From Streptomyces sp. SM11 (lineage in GTDB: Bacteria; Actinomycetota; Actinomycetes; Streptomycetales; Streptomycetaceae), in NCBI RefSeq assembly GCF_002910905.1, contig NZ_NEUE01000210.1:1-64000 (forward strand): a DNA stretch of 64,000 nucleotides. The letters run 5' to 3'. Below, in pieces: positions 32,947 through 41,813 of the stretch (position 1 is its first letter; each line of letters begins with the position of its first letter). The position numbers and the translations under genes are program-made. The notes beneath the pieces are model-generated. The model made no database searches and was not told where the DNA came from. It saw nothing but the letters and a program-made list of their open reading frames with translations.

Positions 32947-34500
32947 TCAGTTCGCGTCGCCCTCCGCGTGCGCGTCGCCCTCCGCGTGGGCGCGCGGCCA
33001 GGCGGGCAGTGCGAACATCACCAGGAAGATCACCGAGACCACCCCGGCCACCCACCACAGCGACTGCTGGAACGCGTCGACGAACGCCGGACCGACCGCT
33101 TCGGGGGCCAGCCGGTCGCCGATCGCGCCGAAGAAGACGACGGACACCAGGCCGAGGCCGAGCGCCGTTCCCATCTGCTGCACGGTGTTGATCAGGCCGG
33201 ATGCCGAACCGGCGTGCTCCTTGGGCACTTCGGAGAGCACCGCGTCGGTCAGCGGAGCCACGATCAGTCCCATGCCCGTACCCATGACCACCAGCGGAAC
33301 GGCCATCTGCCAGGACGTGATGCCCATGCCGTACTGCTCGCTCTCCCAGAGGTAGATCAGCAGCCCGGCGATCATGAGGAGCGCACCGGCCTGGAGGACC
33401 TTGCGGCCGAAGCGGGGCACCAGCTTCTGCACGGAGATCCCGGCGGCCACCGAGACGGCGACGGAGAACGGGATGCCCGTCGTACCGGCGCGCAGCACGC
33501 TCCAGCCGAGCCCCATCTGCATGTAGAGGGTCCAGACCAGGAAGAAGATGCCGAGGCCGACGCCGAAGGTCAGCTGCACGGCGATGCCGGCGGCGAAGCT
33601 CTTGACCCGGAACAGGGACAGTTCGATCAGCGGCGAGCCGTCGGTCAGCGCCTTCTCCCGCTGGTACAGGACCAGCGCCCCGAAGACGAACAGGCTGCCC
33701 ACCATCGACAGATGACCCCAGAGCGGCCAGTCCAGCTCGTGTCCCCGGGTGAGCGGATAGATGAGCATCAGCATCGCCAGGGTGATCAGGGCGACGCCGA
33801 CGAGGTCGAGACGGACCGCCTTGGGGGCCTTGGACTCGGTGATGAACTTCGCGCCGAGGAGCAGACCGGCGATGCCGACGGGCAGGTTGATCAGGAAGAT
33901 CGGCCGCCAGCCGAGCCCGAAGAGGTCCCACTCGGTGAGCAGCGCGCCCAGCAGCGGGCCGGAGACCGCACCGAGCCCGACGATCGCGCCGAAGAGTCCG
34001 AAGACCTTGCCGCGCTCGTGCGCGGGGAACGTGGCGTGCACGATCGACAGGACCTGCGGCACCATCAGCGCGGCCGTGGCGCCCTGGAGGACGCGCGCCG
34101 CGACCAGTATCTCGGGGCTGCCCGCGAAGCCGCACAGGGCGGAGGCGAGCGTGAATCCGCCGATGCCGATGAGGAAGATCCGCTTGCGCCCGTAGATGTC
34201 GCCGAGCCGGCCGCCCGTGATCAGCCCGGCCGCGAACGCGAGGGCGTAACCGGCGGTGATCCACTGGATCGCGGAGACCGATGCCCCGGTCTCGCGCTTG
34301 ATGCTGGGGATCGCGATGTTGACGATCGTGACGTCGACCAGGTCCATGAAGGCCGCGGTCATCACGATGGCGAGCGCGAACCAGCGACGCCGGTCGGCCG
34401 GGGCGGGGGTTGTCGGCGGTACCGGCGTTGTGGGCGGTACCGGCGTTGTGGGCGGTGCGAGGTGCGACGCCGCGGGCGGCGGGGGTGCGGAGGAAGGCAT
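32947..34500 (-). CDS. DHA2-family (EmrB/QacA) drug exporter, 14 helices (517 aa)
   Basis: MFS exporter with family motifs DLVDVTIVNIAIPSI in helix 1, GRLGDIYGRKRIFLIG in loop 2-3, and GPLLGALLTEWDLFGLGWRP in helix 5. A Pro/Thr repeat (VPPTTPVPPTTP) lies at the N-terminus, encoded by a repeated GGCGGTACCGGCGTTGTG unit seen on the plus strand. Two ADGDAHAE-like repeats end the protein. It is divergent from a WYL-type regulator with a shared 61-base gap containing a palindrome, so that regulator probably controls it. The substrate is unknown. Confidence 0.93.
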   Translation of the reverse strand: MPSSAPPPPAASHLAPPTTPVPPTTPVPPTTPAPADRRRWFALAIVMTAAFMDLVDVTIVNIAIPSIKRETGASVSAIQWITAGYALAFAAGLITGGRLGDIYGRKRIFLIGIGGFTLASALCGFAGSPEILVAARVLQGATAALMVPQVLSIVHATFPAHERGKVFGLFGAIVGLGAVSGPLLGALLTEWDLFGLGWRPIFLINLPVGIAGLLLGAKFITESKAPKAVRLDLVGVALITLAMLMLIYPLTRGHELDWPLWGHLSMVGSLFVFGALVLYQREKALTDGSPLIELSLFRVKSFAAGIAVQLTFGVGLGIFFLVWTLYMQMGLGWSVLRAGTTGIPFSVAVSVAAGISVQKLVPRFGRKVLQAGALLMIAGLLIYLWESEQYGMGITSWQMAVPLVVMGTGMGLIVAPLTDAVLSEVPKEHAGSASGLINTVQQMGTALGLGLVSVVFFGAIGDRLAPEAVGPAFVDAFQQSLWWVAGVVSVIFLVMFALPAWPRAHAEGDAHAEGDAN

Positions 34501-34522
34501 GGGGAGAACCTATGCAGCTATT

Positions 34523-34539
34523 AGGTCAGATCATGACCT
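34523..34539. promoter_or_regulatory. Palindromic operator candidate between DHA2 exporter and WYL regulator
   Basis: Perfect AGGTCA-N5-TGACCT centred in the 61-base divergent gap. Position and symmetry fit auto- and cross-regulation by the WYL-domain protein. Confidence 0.6.
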
Positions 34540-34561
34540 GATGGTTCGGCATCCTGGAGCC

Positions 34562-35614
34562 ATGTCCGACACCCCCGCACGACTGCTGAAGCTGCTGTCG
34601 CTCCTCCAGACCCCGCGCGAGTGGCCGGGAGGTGAGCTGGCCGAGCGGCTCGACGTCAGCCCGCGCACGATCCGCCGCGATATCGACCGGCTGCGCGAAC
34701 TGGGCTACCCGGTCGAGGCCTCGCGCGGCTCGGTGGGCGGTTACCGCCTGGTGGCGGGCGCCGCCATGCCGCCCCTCCTGCTGGACGACGAGGAGGCGGT
34801 GGCCATCGCCGTGGGGCTGCGGGCCGGGGCGGGGCACGCGATCGAGGGCGTCGAGGAGGCCTCCGTACGTGCTCTGTCCAAGCTGGAACAGGTGCTCCCC
34901 TCGCGGCTGCGGCACCGGGTCTCCGCGCTCCAGAACGCCACAGTGCCGCTGACCCGGGGCGACGGCGCCACGATCGACCCGGGAACCCTGACGACGCTGG
35001 CTTCGGCGGCCACCGGGCGGGAGCGGCTGAGGTTCGCGTACCGCAGCGGCGACGGCATCCGGACGAAGCGGCAGGTCGAGCCGTACCGGCTGGTGAGCAC
35101 CGGGCAGCGCTGGTACCTGGTGGCGTACGACCTCGACCGGGAGGACTGGCGTACGTTCCGGGTGGACCGGGTCGGCGAGCCGTACGCGACGGGGGCCCGG
35201 TTCGCTCCGAGGCCGCTGCCCGTCGAGGGCGCGGGGAGCGACGCGAGGAGCGGTGGCGGGGACGCGGCGAGGTTCCTGGCCCGGTCGATGAGGCGGATGC
35301 AGCCGGAGCTGCGCCTCGATGTGTGGTTCGGGGCGCCAGCGGAGTTCGTGGTGGCGCGGCTGCCCGCACATCTCGGGGCGCCCGAGCCGGACGGGGACGG
35401 CGGCTGCCGGCTGCGGTCCTCGTGCACCGACTCGCTGGAGTGGGTGGCTCTGCGGCTGGCGTTGGTGGACTGCGAGTTCTCCGTACAGGGGCCGCCGAAC
35501 CTGGTCGCGTACCTGGAGGGCCTCGGCGCCCGGCTGACCCGCGCCACCGCGCTCCCGCCCCGGAAGGGTGTGGCGGGAGAGGGTCGGCTTCCGGCTGCCC
35601 CGGAACAGGGATGA
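34562..35614 (+). CDS. HTH and WYL-domain transcriptional regulator, YafY type (350 aa)
   Basis: ATG 34562 with TGGAGC upstream. Residues about 1-60 are a winged helix (LLKLLSLLQTPREWPGGELA, LDVSPRTIRRDIDRLRELGY, RGSVGGYRL). Residues about 140-215 hold the WYL domain (RLRFAYRSGDG, VEPYRLVSTGQRWYLVAYDL, WRTFRVDRV). A C-terminal WCX-like domain follows (CTDSLEWVALRLALVDCEFS). WYL proteins bind a ligand or nucleic acid and regulate neighbouring genes. The divergent exporter with its palindrome is the obvious target. Confidence 0.93.
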   Translation: MSDTPARLLKLLSLLQTPREWPGGELAERLDVSPRTIRRDIDRLRELGYPVEASRGSVGGYRLVAGAAMPPLLLDDEEAVAIAVGLRAGAGHAIEGVEEASVRALSKLEQVLPSRLRHRVSALQNATVPLTRGDGATIDPGTLTTLASAATGRERLRFAYRSGDGIRTKRQVEPYRLVSTGQRWYLVAYDLDREDWRTFRVDRVGEPYATGARFAPRPLPVEGAGSDARSGGGDAARFLARSMRRMQPELRLDVWFGAPAEFVVARLPAHLGAPEPDGDGGCRLRSSCTDSLEWVALRLALVDCEFSVQGPPNLVAYLEGLGARLTRATALPPRKGVAGEGRLPAAPEQG

Positions 35615-35649
35615 GCCCCGACGCCGGGGGGGGTGGGCGCCGGGGCTCA
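35613..35649. terminator. Terminator after the WYL regulator
   Basis: Long stem GAGCCCCG...CGCC / GGCGCCGGGGCTC around a G-rich loop, starting at the stop codon. Confidence 0.75.
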
Positions 35650-35657
35650 GCTCAGGG

Positions 35658-35718
35658 ACCGGTGAAAACCGGTCGGGTGACCGGAACGACCCGGTCGGTC
35701 AGCCGGTGCGAACCGGCT
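35658..35718 (-). terminator. Hairpin array downstream of hrdD
   Basis: Three hairpins in 61 bases: ACCGGT-GAAA-ACCGGT, CGGGT-N10-ACCCG, and AGCCGGT-GCGA-ACCGGCT. They lie 26 bases past the hrdD stop on its own strand and probably terminate or protect its transcript. Confidence 0.5.
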
Positions 35719-35744
35719 TGATGGGGAGATTACGGGTTATTGGC

Positions 35745-36746
35745 TCACGCCGCAGCGTCAAAGCCCGTGTCGTCAGCCATTCTCTTCAATTCGAGCAGTG
35801 CGTGCTTCTCTATCTGGCGGATCCGCTCCCGTGTGAGGCCGTGCTGCTTGCCCACCTCGGTCAGGGTCCGCTCGCGCCCGTCATCGATGCCGTACCGCAT
35901 CTTGATGATCGACGCGGTCCTGTTGTCGAGCTTGCCGATCAGGTCCTCCAGCTCCTCGCTGCGGAGCAGGGTCATCACCGACTGCTCGGGCGAGACGGCG
36001 GAGGTGTCCTCCAGGAGGTCGCCGAACTGGGTGTCGCCGTCGTCGTCCACGGACATGTTGAGGCTGACCGGGTCGCGGGCCCAGTCCAGGACGTTGCCCA
36101 CGCGCTCGACATTGGAATCGAGCTCGGCGGCGATCTCCGCGTGCTCCGGGTCGCGCCCGTGCTCGCGGTTGAACTCGCGCTGGACCCGGCGGATCCGGCC
36201 GAGCTCCTCCACCAGGTGGACGGGGAGCCGGATCGTGCGGGACTGGTCGGCGATGGACCGGGTGATGGCCTGCCGGATCCACCAGGTCGCGTACGTGGAG
36301 AACTTGAAGCCCTTGGCGTAGTCGAACTTCTCGACCGCGCGCACCAGGCCCGCGTTGCCCTCCTGGATCAGGTCGAGCAGCGGGAGCCCCGCGCGCGGGT
36401 AGCGGCGGGCCACGGCGACGACGAGCCGGAGGTTGGAACGGATGAATATGTCCTTGGCGCGCTCGCCCTCGGCGACCAGCGCCTCCAGCTCCTCACGCTT
36501 CGCGTCACCGGCGTCGCCCTCCGCCTCGCCGTCGAGGATCTGCTGGGCGAAGACGCCCGCCTCGATGGTCTGGGACAGGTCGACTTCCTTGGCCGCGTCG
36601 AGCAGCGGTGTGCGGGCGATCTCGTCCAGGTACATGCCGACCAGGTCGCGATCGGCGATTTCCCCGCCTCCGGCGCGAACACTGCTTGCCCGGCCGGTCC
36701 CACCGGAGGTGGTGGACGTACGACGGGCGACGGCACGGGTTGCCAT
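35745..36746 (-). CDS. hrdD: Principal-like sigma factor HrdD (group 2 sigma-70, 333 aa)
   Basis: Sigma-70 with region 1.2 (DLVGMYLDEIARTPLLDAAK), region 2 (SNLRLVVAVARRYPRAGLPL, LDLIQEGNAGLVRAVEKFDY, GFKFSTYATWWIRQAITRSI), region 3 and region 4 (RTLTEVGKQHGLTRERIRQI). It lacks the long N-terminal region of HrdB, and its start MATRAVARR and size are as in HrdD. ATG 36746 with GGGAG upstream; the frame stays open further up to 36911, but that part has no coding bias. HrdD is not essential in Streptomyces and recognises HrdB-like promoters. Confidence 0.93.
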   Translation of the reverse strand: MATRAVARRTSTTSGGTGRASSVRAGGGEIADRDLVGMYLDEIARTPLLDAAKEVDLSQTIEAGVFAQQILDGEAEGDAGDAKREELEALVAEGERAKDIFIRSNLRLVVAVARRYPRAGLPLLDLIQEGNAGLVRAVEKFDYAKGFKFSTYATWWIRQAITRSIADQSRTIRLPVHLVEELGRIRRVQREFNREHGRDPEHAEIAAELDSNVERVGNVLDWARDPVSLNMSVDDDGDTQFGDLLEDTSAVSPEQSVMTLLRSEELEDLIGKLDNRTASIIKMRYGIDDGRERTLTEVGKQHGLTRERIRQIEKHALLELKRMADDTGFDAAA

Positions 36747-37339
36747 GCGTGCTCCCTTAGCTGAGTAGGTCGCGACACCTTTTCGGGTGCCCTGCATCCG
36801 ATGGAAACAACGACTGGAATCCGGACAGAATTCCCATGCCGCACATTCACTTTCTTGACCATGCAGTACCCTGTCCGGCGCCGACCGCTGGATTCCGCTT
36901 CCGGGATCCACCGGACGCGCAGGTCAGAGCCGGTTCCGGGACGCCCCGGCCGCTTTCCGGCTCTCCGCCCGGGTACCCGGAGTCAGCGCGTCCATGAGAC
37001 AGCGCTCACCTACGCGCCCTCTTCTCCCCCACCCGGCCGCCCCGGCGCCCGGCGGGCGTGCTCCCGCTGTGAAGGACGTGCCGGGCAGCGTTCGGGTTGC
37101 TCAGGATGTCCGCGATGTACCGGACCGAGGACCCCGGGGCCGAGCCCCGGACCTAGGACCACCGACCGATCCGGCCGGTAGCCGCGTACCGGCGTACCGG
37201 CGTACCGGGACCGTGGTCGGAGGCCGACCGGGACCGCGGCCCGATCCGCCCAGGCCCGCGCTTGCCTACCGTGAACGCACCACGGCACGGACGGCACCGC
37301 GACCGTGCTCGGTACGGACACCACGGGAGCGTGATCGGT
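36747..37339. other. Divergent intergenic region, hrdD to questin-oxidase-like gene
   Basis: About 590 bases that should contain the hrdD promoter(s). Near 36840-36865 there are AT-richer elements on the hrdD side. Three tandem copies of CGTACCGG stand at 37185-37208. No gene is supported. Confidence 0.5.
37185..37208. repeat. Tandem 8-base repeat
   Basis: Three perfect adjacent copies of CGTACCGG in the intergenic region upstream of the questin-oxidase-like gene. Confidence 0.7.
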
Positions 37340-38440
37340 ATGGACGACACCACGGGCACCCTCGACGAGGCACTGGAGCGCATCCACGTCTCGGGGCCGG
37401 AGCGCGACGGCTGGCTCAGCAACCACGCGCCGATGGCCGTGGAGGCCCTGGTGCGGCACGGTCAGGCGTCGGCCGTGCACCGCTGGCTGGACCGTTACGG
37501 CCCGAAGCTGGAGGAGATGCCGGTCACCGGCTCCCCGGTGACCGCGCGGAACTGGCACGAGGCGCTGGGAGACCCGCGCCGCGTCGCCGACTGGACGGCG
37601 TACTTCGAGCGGGAGACGGCCGGGAACTCCTGGCACGACGTGCTCGCCGAGTGGTGGCCCCGGCTGCTGCCGGGCATCGCGGCGGGCGCCACGCATCCGG
37701 TGATCCGGGTGGGTCATTCCGTACGGACCCTGCTGACGGGCGAGGAGACCGCACCGCGCGTCCGGGAGCTGGCCCACGCCCTCGGCTACTGGGCCGCCCG
37801 GCACCAGCCGCTGCCCGCCCTGGCGGCGCTCGGCCCGGCGCCGAGTGCGGCGGCGGCGCTGGACCGGGTGCCGCTGGTGCCCGACCGGAGCGGCGGCATC
37901 CGGGACCGGTTCGCGCAGCTGACCGGGTTCCCGGAGTGGCCGGCGCAGGCCACGGTCCCGCGCCCGGGCCGGGAGCCGGTCCCGGGACCGGAGCAGCCCT
38001 CCGCCCCGGGCCAGGACGGGCAGGAGTCCGCCGGCCCTCCGGAGGCGGCCCGGTCCGCGCTCCAAGAGCTGGTCCGGGCCTCGACGCACCGGTACGCGAC
38101 CCACGCGCACGGCGAGCCGATCATGCTGGTCCACGCGGCGACCGCGCCCAACGCGGTCCTGCGCACCCTGCCGGCCCTCCCCGGCGAGCTGTGGACGCCG
38201 AGTCTGCGGGCCGCCTGGGCGGCGAGCGCCGCGGTCACCGCCGCCTACGCGCCCCGGGAGGCGGTCCCGGTCCCGGCGTCGGCCGCGGGTGCCCCGGACG
38301 CCGGGGAGCTGTTCGCCCGGGCGGCGGCGCACGGCGACGACCACACCATCAAGTTCACCGACACGGCACTGGACGTGGGCGACGCGCTCGCGTTCTCCGC
38401 CGCCCGGCGCGCGATCGAGCTGAACCCGCCGGTGTTCTAG
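37340..38440 (+). CDS. Questin-oxidase-like protein, DUF4243 type (366 aa)
   Basis: ATG 37340 (GTG 37331 is an alternative, since GGGAG lies between ideal spacings). The helical pattern and sequence fit the questin oxidase-like family: SNHAPMAVEALVRHGQASAV, WWPRLLPGIAAGATHPVIRV, GHSVRTLL, then a second set THRYATHAHGEPIMLVHAAT and HGDDHTIKFTDTALD near the C-terminus. Fungal members open anthraquinone rings by Baeyer-Villiger-like oxygenation; bacterial members are mostly uncharacterised. Conserved His residues in the GHSVR and HGDDHTIKF parts may bind a ligand. No cluster around it. Confidence 0.8.
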   Translation: MDDTTGTLDEALERIHVSGPERDGWLSNHAPMAVEALVRHGQASAVHRWLDRYGPKLEEMPVTGSPVTARNWHEALGDPRRVADWTAYFERETAGNSWHDVLAEWWPRLLPGIAAGATHPVIRVGHSVRTLLTGEETAPRVRELAHALGYWAARHQPLPALAALGPAPSAAAALDRVPLVPDRSGGIRDRFAQLTGFPEWPAQATVPRPGREPVPGPEQPSAPGQDGQESAGPPEAARSALQELVRASTHRYATHAHGEPIMLVHAATAPNAVLRTLPALPGELWTPSLRAAWAASAAVTAAYAPREAVPVPASAAGAPDAGELFARAAAHGDDHTIKFTDTALDVGDALAFSAARRAIELNPPVF

Positions 38441-38501
38441 GGCGAAGCCCTCCAGGGCCCTCCAGTAGCTCTTCAGAGCTCTTCAGAGCCCTCCAGAACC
38501 C

Positions 38502-39284
38502 TCAGCCGAACTGCACCGAGCGCTTCGCCAGCCCCATCCAGAACCCGTCGATGACGCTCCGCCCCCGGTCCAGCTCGCCCTCGGCCGCGCCCAGCGTCAC
38601 GAACAGCGGCGCGAAGTGCTCGGTGCGCGGGTGCGCCAGCTTTCCGGCCGGGGACGTGTGCTCGAAGTCGATCAGCGCGTCGACGTCCTGGGCCCGCAGC
38701 GCGCGGTCGCCCCAGTCGTCGAACTCCGCCGACCAGCCGGGAACCCCACCGCCCGGGTGTCGCAGGGCGGCCAGGTTGTGCGTGAAGAAGCCGCTGCCGA
38801 CGATGAGCACGCCCTCGTCCCGCAGAGGGGCGAGTTTGCGCCCGGTGGCCATCAGCTTCCGCGGGTCGAGAGTCGGCAGGGAGATCTGGAGTACGGGGAC
38901 GTCGGCGTCCGGGAACATCTCCACCAGCGGTACGTACGCCCCGTGGTCGAGGCCGCGGTCCGGGATGTCCTGGACCGGCGTACCGGCGCCGCGCAACAGC
39001 TTGCGGACGCTGTCGGCGAGCCCCGGCGCGCCGGGGGCCCCGTACCGCACCCCGTAATAGTGCTCGGGGAAGCCCCAGAAGTCGTACACGAGCGGCACGG
39101 CCTCGGTGGCTCCCAGCGCGAGCGGCGCCTCCTCCCAGTGGGCGGAGACCATCAGGATCGCGCGGGGGCGGGGCAGGCCCGCGGACCAGGCGGCGAGTTC
39201 ACCGGGCCAGACGGGATCGTCGGCCAGCGGCGGTGCGCCGTGCGAGAGGTAGAGGGCGGGCATCCGCTCCGCGGTGGCTGTCAT
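38502..39284 (-). CDS. Class III extradiol dioxygenase, 4,5-DOPA dioxygenase-like (260 aa)
   Basis: ATG 39284 with GGGGAG upstream. LigB/DODA fold: MPALYLSHGAPPLADDPVW with the first metal His, ILMVSAHWEEAP with the second, DHGAYVPLVEMFPDADVPVL in the middle and GSGFFTHNLAAL with a third His. The family uses zinc or iron; DODA-type proteins open catechol rings. A MarR regulator gene is divergent from it and probably controls it through repeats at 39468-39535. Short CTC/CAG-type direct repeats lie just past its stop (38448-38500). Confidence 0.92.
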   Translation of the reverse strand: MTATAERMPALYLSHGAPPLADDPVWPGELAAWSAGLPRPRAILMVSAHWEEAPLALGATEAVPLVYDFWGFPEHYYGVRYGAPGAPGLADSVRKLLRGAGTPVQDIPDRGLDHGAYVPLVEMFPDADVPVLQISLPTLDPRKLMATGRKLAPLRDEGVLIVGSGFFTHNLAALRHPGGGVPGWSAEFDDWGDRALRAQDVDALIDFEHTSPAGKLAHPRTEHFAPLFVTLGAAEGELDRGRSVIDGFWMGLAKRSVQFG

Positions 39285-39467
39285 GGCACTCCCCATCCAC
39301 TGGACGCGGACCCCGGGGCGACGGGCGCCACGCTGGGCGCACCGGGCACGGCATCCGGTCACGAGTTCGTCCGAGCAGGAGTTCCCCGAGGTCATCCGGG
39401 GGATCGTTGTTCAGGGGTCCTGCGGAACTCCTCCGGATCCCCTGCGGGGTCCTCCCGGGGCAGGTTT

Positions 39468-39535
39468 CTTGAAACTTCAAGTTCCTACCCTCGGAGACCT
39501 TAGCCCTATCTAGTTAAACTTTCAAGAAAAGGTCG
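39468..39535. promoter_or_regulatory. MarR operator candidates
   Basis: CTTGAA-AC-TTCAAG palindrome at 39468-39481 and a related AAACTTTCAAG nearer the MarR start. They lie in the divergent gap between dioxygenase and marR-type gene. Two related sites fit auto-repression plus control of the dioxygenase. Confidence 0.5.
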
Positions 39536-39548
39536 TACAGTGGAGTAC

Positions 39549-40052
39549 ATGACCACGGCATCCACCGGCGCGCCGCGCTGGCTCACCGACGAGGAGCAGC
39601 ACGCCTGGCGCGCCTATCTGCATGCCACCACGCTGCTGGAGGATCACCTCGACCGCCAGTTGCAGCGCGACGCCGGCATGCCGCACATCTACTACGGGCT
39701 GCTCGTCCAGCTCTCCCAGGCCCCCCACCGCAGGATGCGGATGACGGAGCTGGCCCGGAACGCGAAGATCACCCGTTCCCGCCTCTCGCACGCCATCGCC
39801 CGGCTGGAGAAGAACGGCTGGGTGCGCCGCGAGGACTGCCCCTCCGACAAGCGCGGCCAGAACGCGGTGCTCACCGACGACGGCTACGCGATGCTCCGCC
39901 GCTCGGCGCCGGGCCATGTCGAGGCCGTACGGCAGGCGATGTTCGACCGGCTCACGCCCGAGCAGGTGAGCAGCCTCGGCGAGATCATGCGGGTGCTCGC
40001 CACCGGCCTGGAGCCGGAGGACACGGGCGCGGATCTGCCCTGGCTCCGCTGA
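39549..40052 (+). CDS. MarR-family transcriptional regulator (167 aa)
   Basis: ATG 39549 (in-frame GTG 39540 is an alternative). Typical MarR winged helix: HIYYGLLVQLSQAPHRRMRM, TELARNAKITRSRLSHAIAR as recognition helix, LEKNGWVRREDCPSDKRGQN as wing, with dimerisation helices at both ends. It probably represses itself and the divergent dioxygenase gene. A terminator overlaps its end. Confidence 0.94.
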   Translation: MTTASTGAPRWLTDEEQHAWRAYLHATTLLEDHLDRQLQRDAGMPHIYYGLLVQLSQAPHRRMRMTELARNAKITRSRLSHAIARLEKNGWVRREDCPSDKRGQNAVLTDDGYAMLRRSAPGHVEAVRQAMFDRLTPEQVSSLGEIMRVLATGLEPEDTGADLPWLR

Positions 40053-40077
40053 GCGATCGCGCTGAGCGGAACCAGGG
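40038..40077. terminator. Bidirectional terminator
   Basis: Inverted repeat CCCTGGCTCCGCT / AGCGGAACCAGGG with one mismatch, spanning the marR-type stop codon and the convergent exporter gene end. Confidence 0.75.
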
Positions 40078-40115
40078 CAGGGAAACGACCGAGGGCGAGG
40101 AGGGGACCGCCGTCG

Positions 40116-41639
40116 TCAGTGGGCGACGACCGGGATCCTGAACTCCTCCTCGGCGTCCGCGCCGGACGCACCGTCCGCCCCGCCCGGCCCCGCTCCGGGG
40201 CGGCCGGTGTTGATGAGGGCGATCGCGATGGCGGCCGCGGCGACGAGGATGCCGACCGCCCACCAGATCGCGGCGGCGAAACCGCTGACCATGGCCTGGA
40301 GCTGCAGGAGCTCCGGGTCCGTGGCGCGGGCCGCGTGATCGGCGACGTACGCGGTGGTGGCGCTCGCGGCGATGGTGTTCAGCAGCGCGGTGCCGATGGC
40401 GCCGCCGACCTGCTGCGAGGTGTTGACCATCGCGGAGGCCACTCCCGCGTCACGCGGCTCGATGCCGTGCGTGGCCAGGGACATCGCCGGCATGAACGCC
40501 GTACCCATGCCGAGGCCGAGCAGCAGCATTCCGGGCAGGATGACTGCCGCGTAGCTGGTGTTCAGGTCCAGCTGGGTCAGGAGCAGCATGCCGACCGCGG
40601 CGACCAGGAATCCGGGACCCATCAGCAGGCGCGGCGGGACCCGGGTCATCAGCCGGGTGCCGATCTGGGTGGAGCCGGTGATCATGCCCACGATCATGGG
40701 CATGAACGCGAAGCCGGTCTTCACCGGGGAGTAGCCCTTCACGACCTGGAGGTAGTAGGTCAGGAAGAGGAACAGCCCGAACATCGCGATGATGGCGAGA
40801 CCCAGCGAGAGGTAGACCCCGCCCCGGTTGCGCTCGGTGAGGACGCGCAGCGGCAGCAGCGGCGACTTCACCCGCGACTCGACGACGACGAAGGCCACCA
40901 GCAGCACGGCGGCGGCGATGAACATGGAGACGGTCAGCGCGTCCGACCAGCCGGCCGACTCGGCGCGGGTGAAGCCGTAGACGAGAGCGACCAGGCCGAG
41001 CGTGGAGAGCACGACGCCGGGGATGTCCAGCGGTGCGCGGTTGCGGGCGCCGGAGGGCTCGCGGATGACGAAGTACGCGCCCGCGGCGGCGACGACGGCG
41101 AACGGGATGTTGACGAAGAACGTCCAGCGCCAGTTCAGGTACTCGGTGAGGAAGCCGCCGAGGATCAGCCCGACCGCGCCACCGCCACCGGCGATGGCCC
41201 CGTAGATGCCGAACGCCTTGGCGCGCTCCTTGGCGTCGGTGAACATCACGGCGAGCAGGGACAGGGCGGCCGGGGCGAGCAGGGCGCCGAAGACGCCCTG
41301 GAGGGCCCGGGAGCCGAACATCATCGCCTCGTTCTGGGCGGCACCGCCGAGCGCGGAGGCCAGCGCGAAGCCGATCAGGCCGACGACGAAGGTGCGCTTG
41401 CGCCCCCAGAGGTCGGAGATCCGGCCGCCGAAGAGGAGGAGCCCGCCGAAGGCGAGGGCGTAGGCGGTGATGACCCACTGCTTGTTGCCGTCGGAGATGC
41501 CGAGGTCGGTCTGGGCGGAGGGCAGCGCGATGTTCACGATGGTCGCGTCGAGGACGACCATCAGCTGGGCGAGCGCGATGAAGGCCAGCGCTTTCCAGCG
41601 GCTCGGATCAGGAAGGGCGGTGTCAGCCGTTTGTGACAT
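40116..41639 (-). CDS. DHA2-family MFS drug exporter (507 aa)
   Basis: Fourteen-helix exporter: MVVLDATIVNIALPSAQTDL, GRISDLWGRKRTFVVGLIGF, GGGGAVGLILGGFLTEYLNW, and TFFVNIPFAVVAAAGAYFV. ATG 41639 is preceded by AGGTGG at good distance; GTG 41651 is an in-frame alternative. The C-terminus is Gly/Ala-rich. It lies downstream of a TetR gene on the same strand, with a GTACG/CGTAC repeat in the gap. It is probably de-repressed by a compound that binds that regulator. Confidence 0.93.
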   Translation of the reverse strand: MSQTADTALPDPSRWKALAFIALAQLMVVLDATIVNIALPSAQTDLGISDGNKQWVITAYALAFGGLLLFGGRISDLWGRKRTFVVGLIGFALASALGGAAQNEAMMFGSRALQGVFGALLAPAALSLLAVMFTDAKERAKAFGIYGAIAGGGGAVGLILGGFLTEYLNWRWTFFVNIPFAVVAAAGAYFVIREPSGARNRAPLDIPGVVLSTLGLVALVYGFTRAESAGWSDALTVSMFIAAAVLLVAFVVVESRVKSPLLPLRVLTERNRGGVYLSLGLAIIAMFGLFLFLTYYLQVVKGYSPVKTGFAFMPMIVGMITGSTQIGTRLMTRVPPRLLMGPGFLVAAVGMLLLTQLDLNTSYAAVILPGMLLLGLGMGTAFMPAMSLATHGIEPRDAGVASAMVNTSQQVGGAIGTALLNTIAASATTAYVADHAARATDPELLQLQAMVSGFAAAIWWAVGILVAAAAIAIALINTGRPGAGPGGADGASGADAEEEFRIPVVAH

Positions 41640-41698
41640 GGGTGTGGCCACCTAAGGACGTGCGAGGGCGCCGAGGCGTCGCGAAGTGGGTGTCGGCG

Positions 41699-41714
41699 GT
41701 ACGTGCTTGCGTAC
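41699..41714. promoter_or_regulatory. Short palindrome upstream of DHA2 exporter
   Basis: GTACG-N6-CGTAC in the 174-base gap between tetR-type and exporter genes. Possible operator. Confidence 0.35.
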
Positions 41715-41813
41715 GCGCGACGGGGTGAAGGTGCAGTGGACCGGTGGAACCGGGCCCCGCGGGGCGGGGCCGGAAGACAGGACAGGGCCGGAAGGTTCAG
41801 TTCGGTGCGGGCG

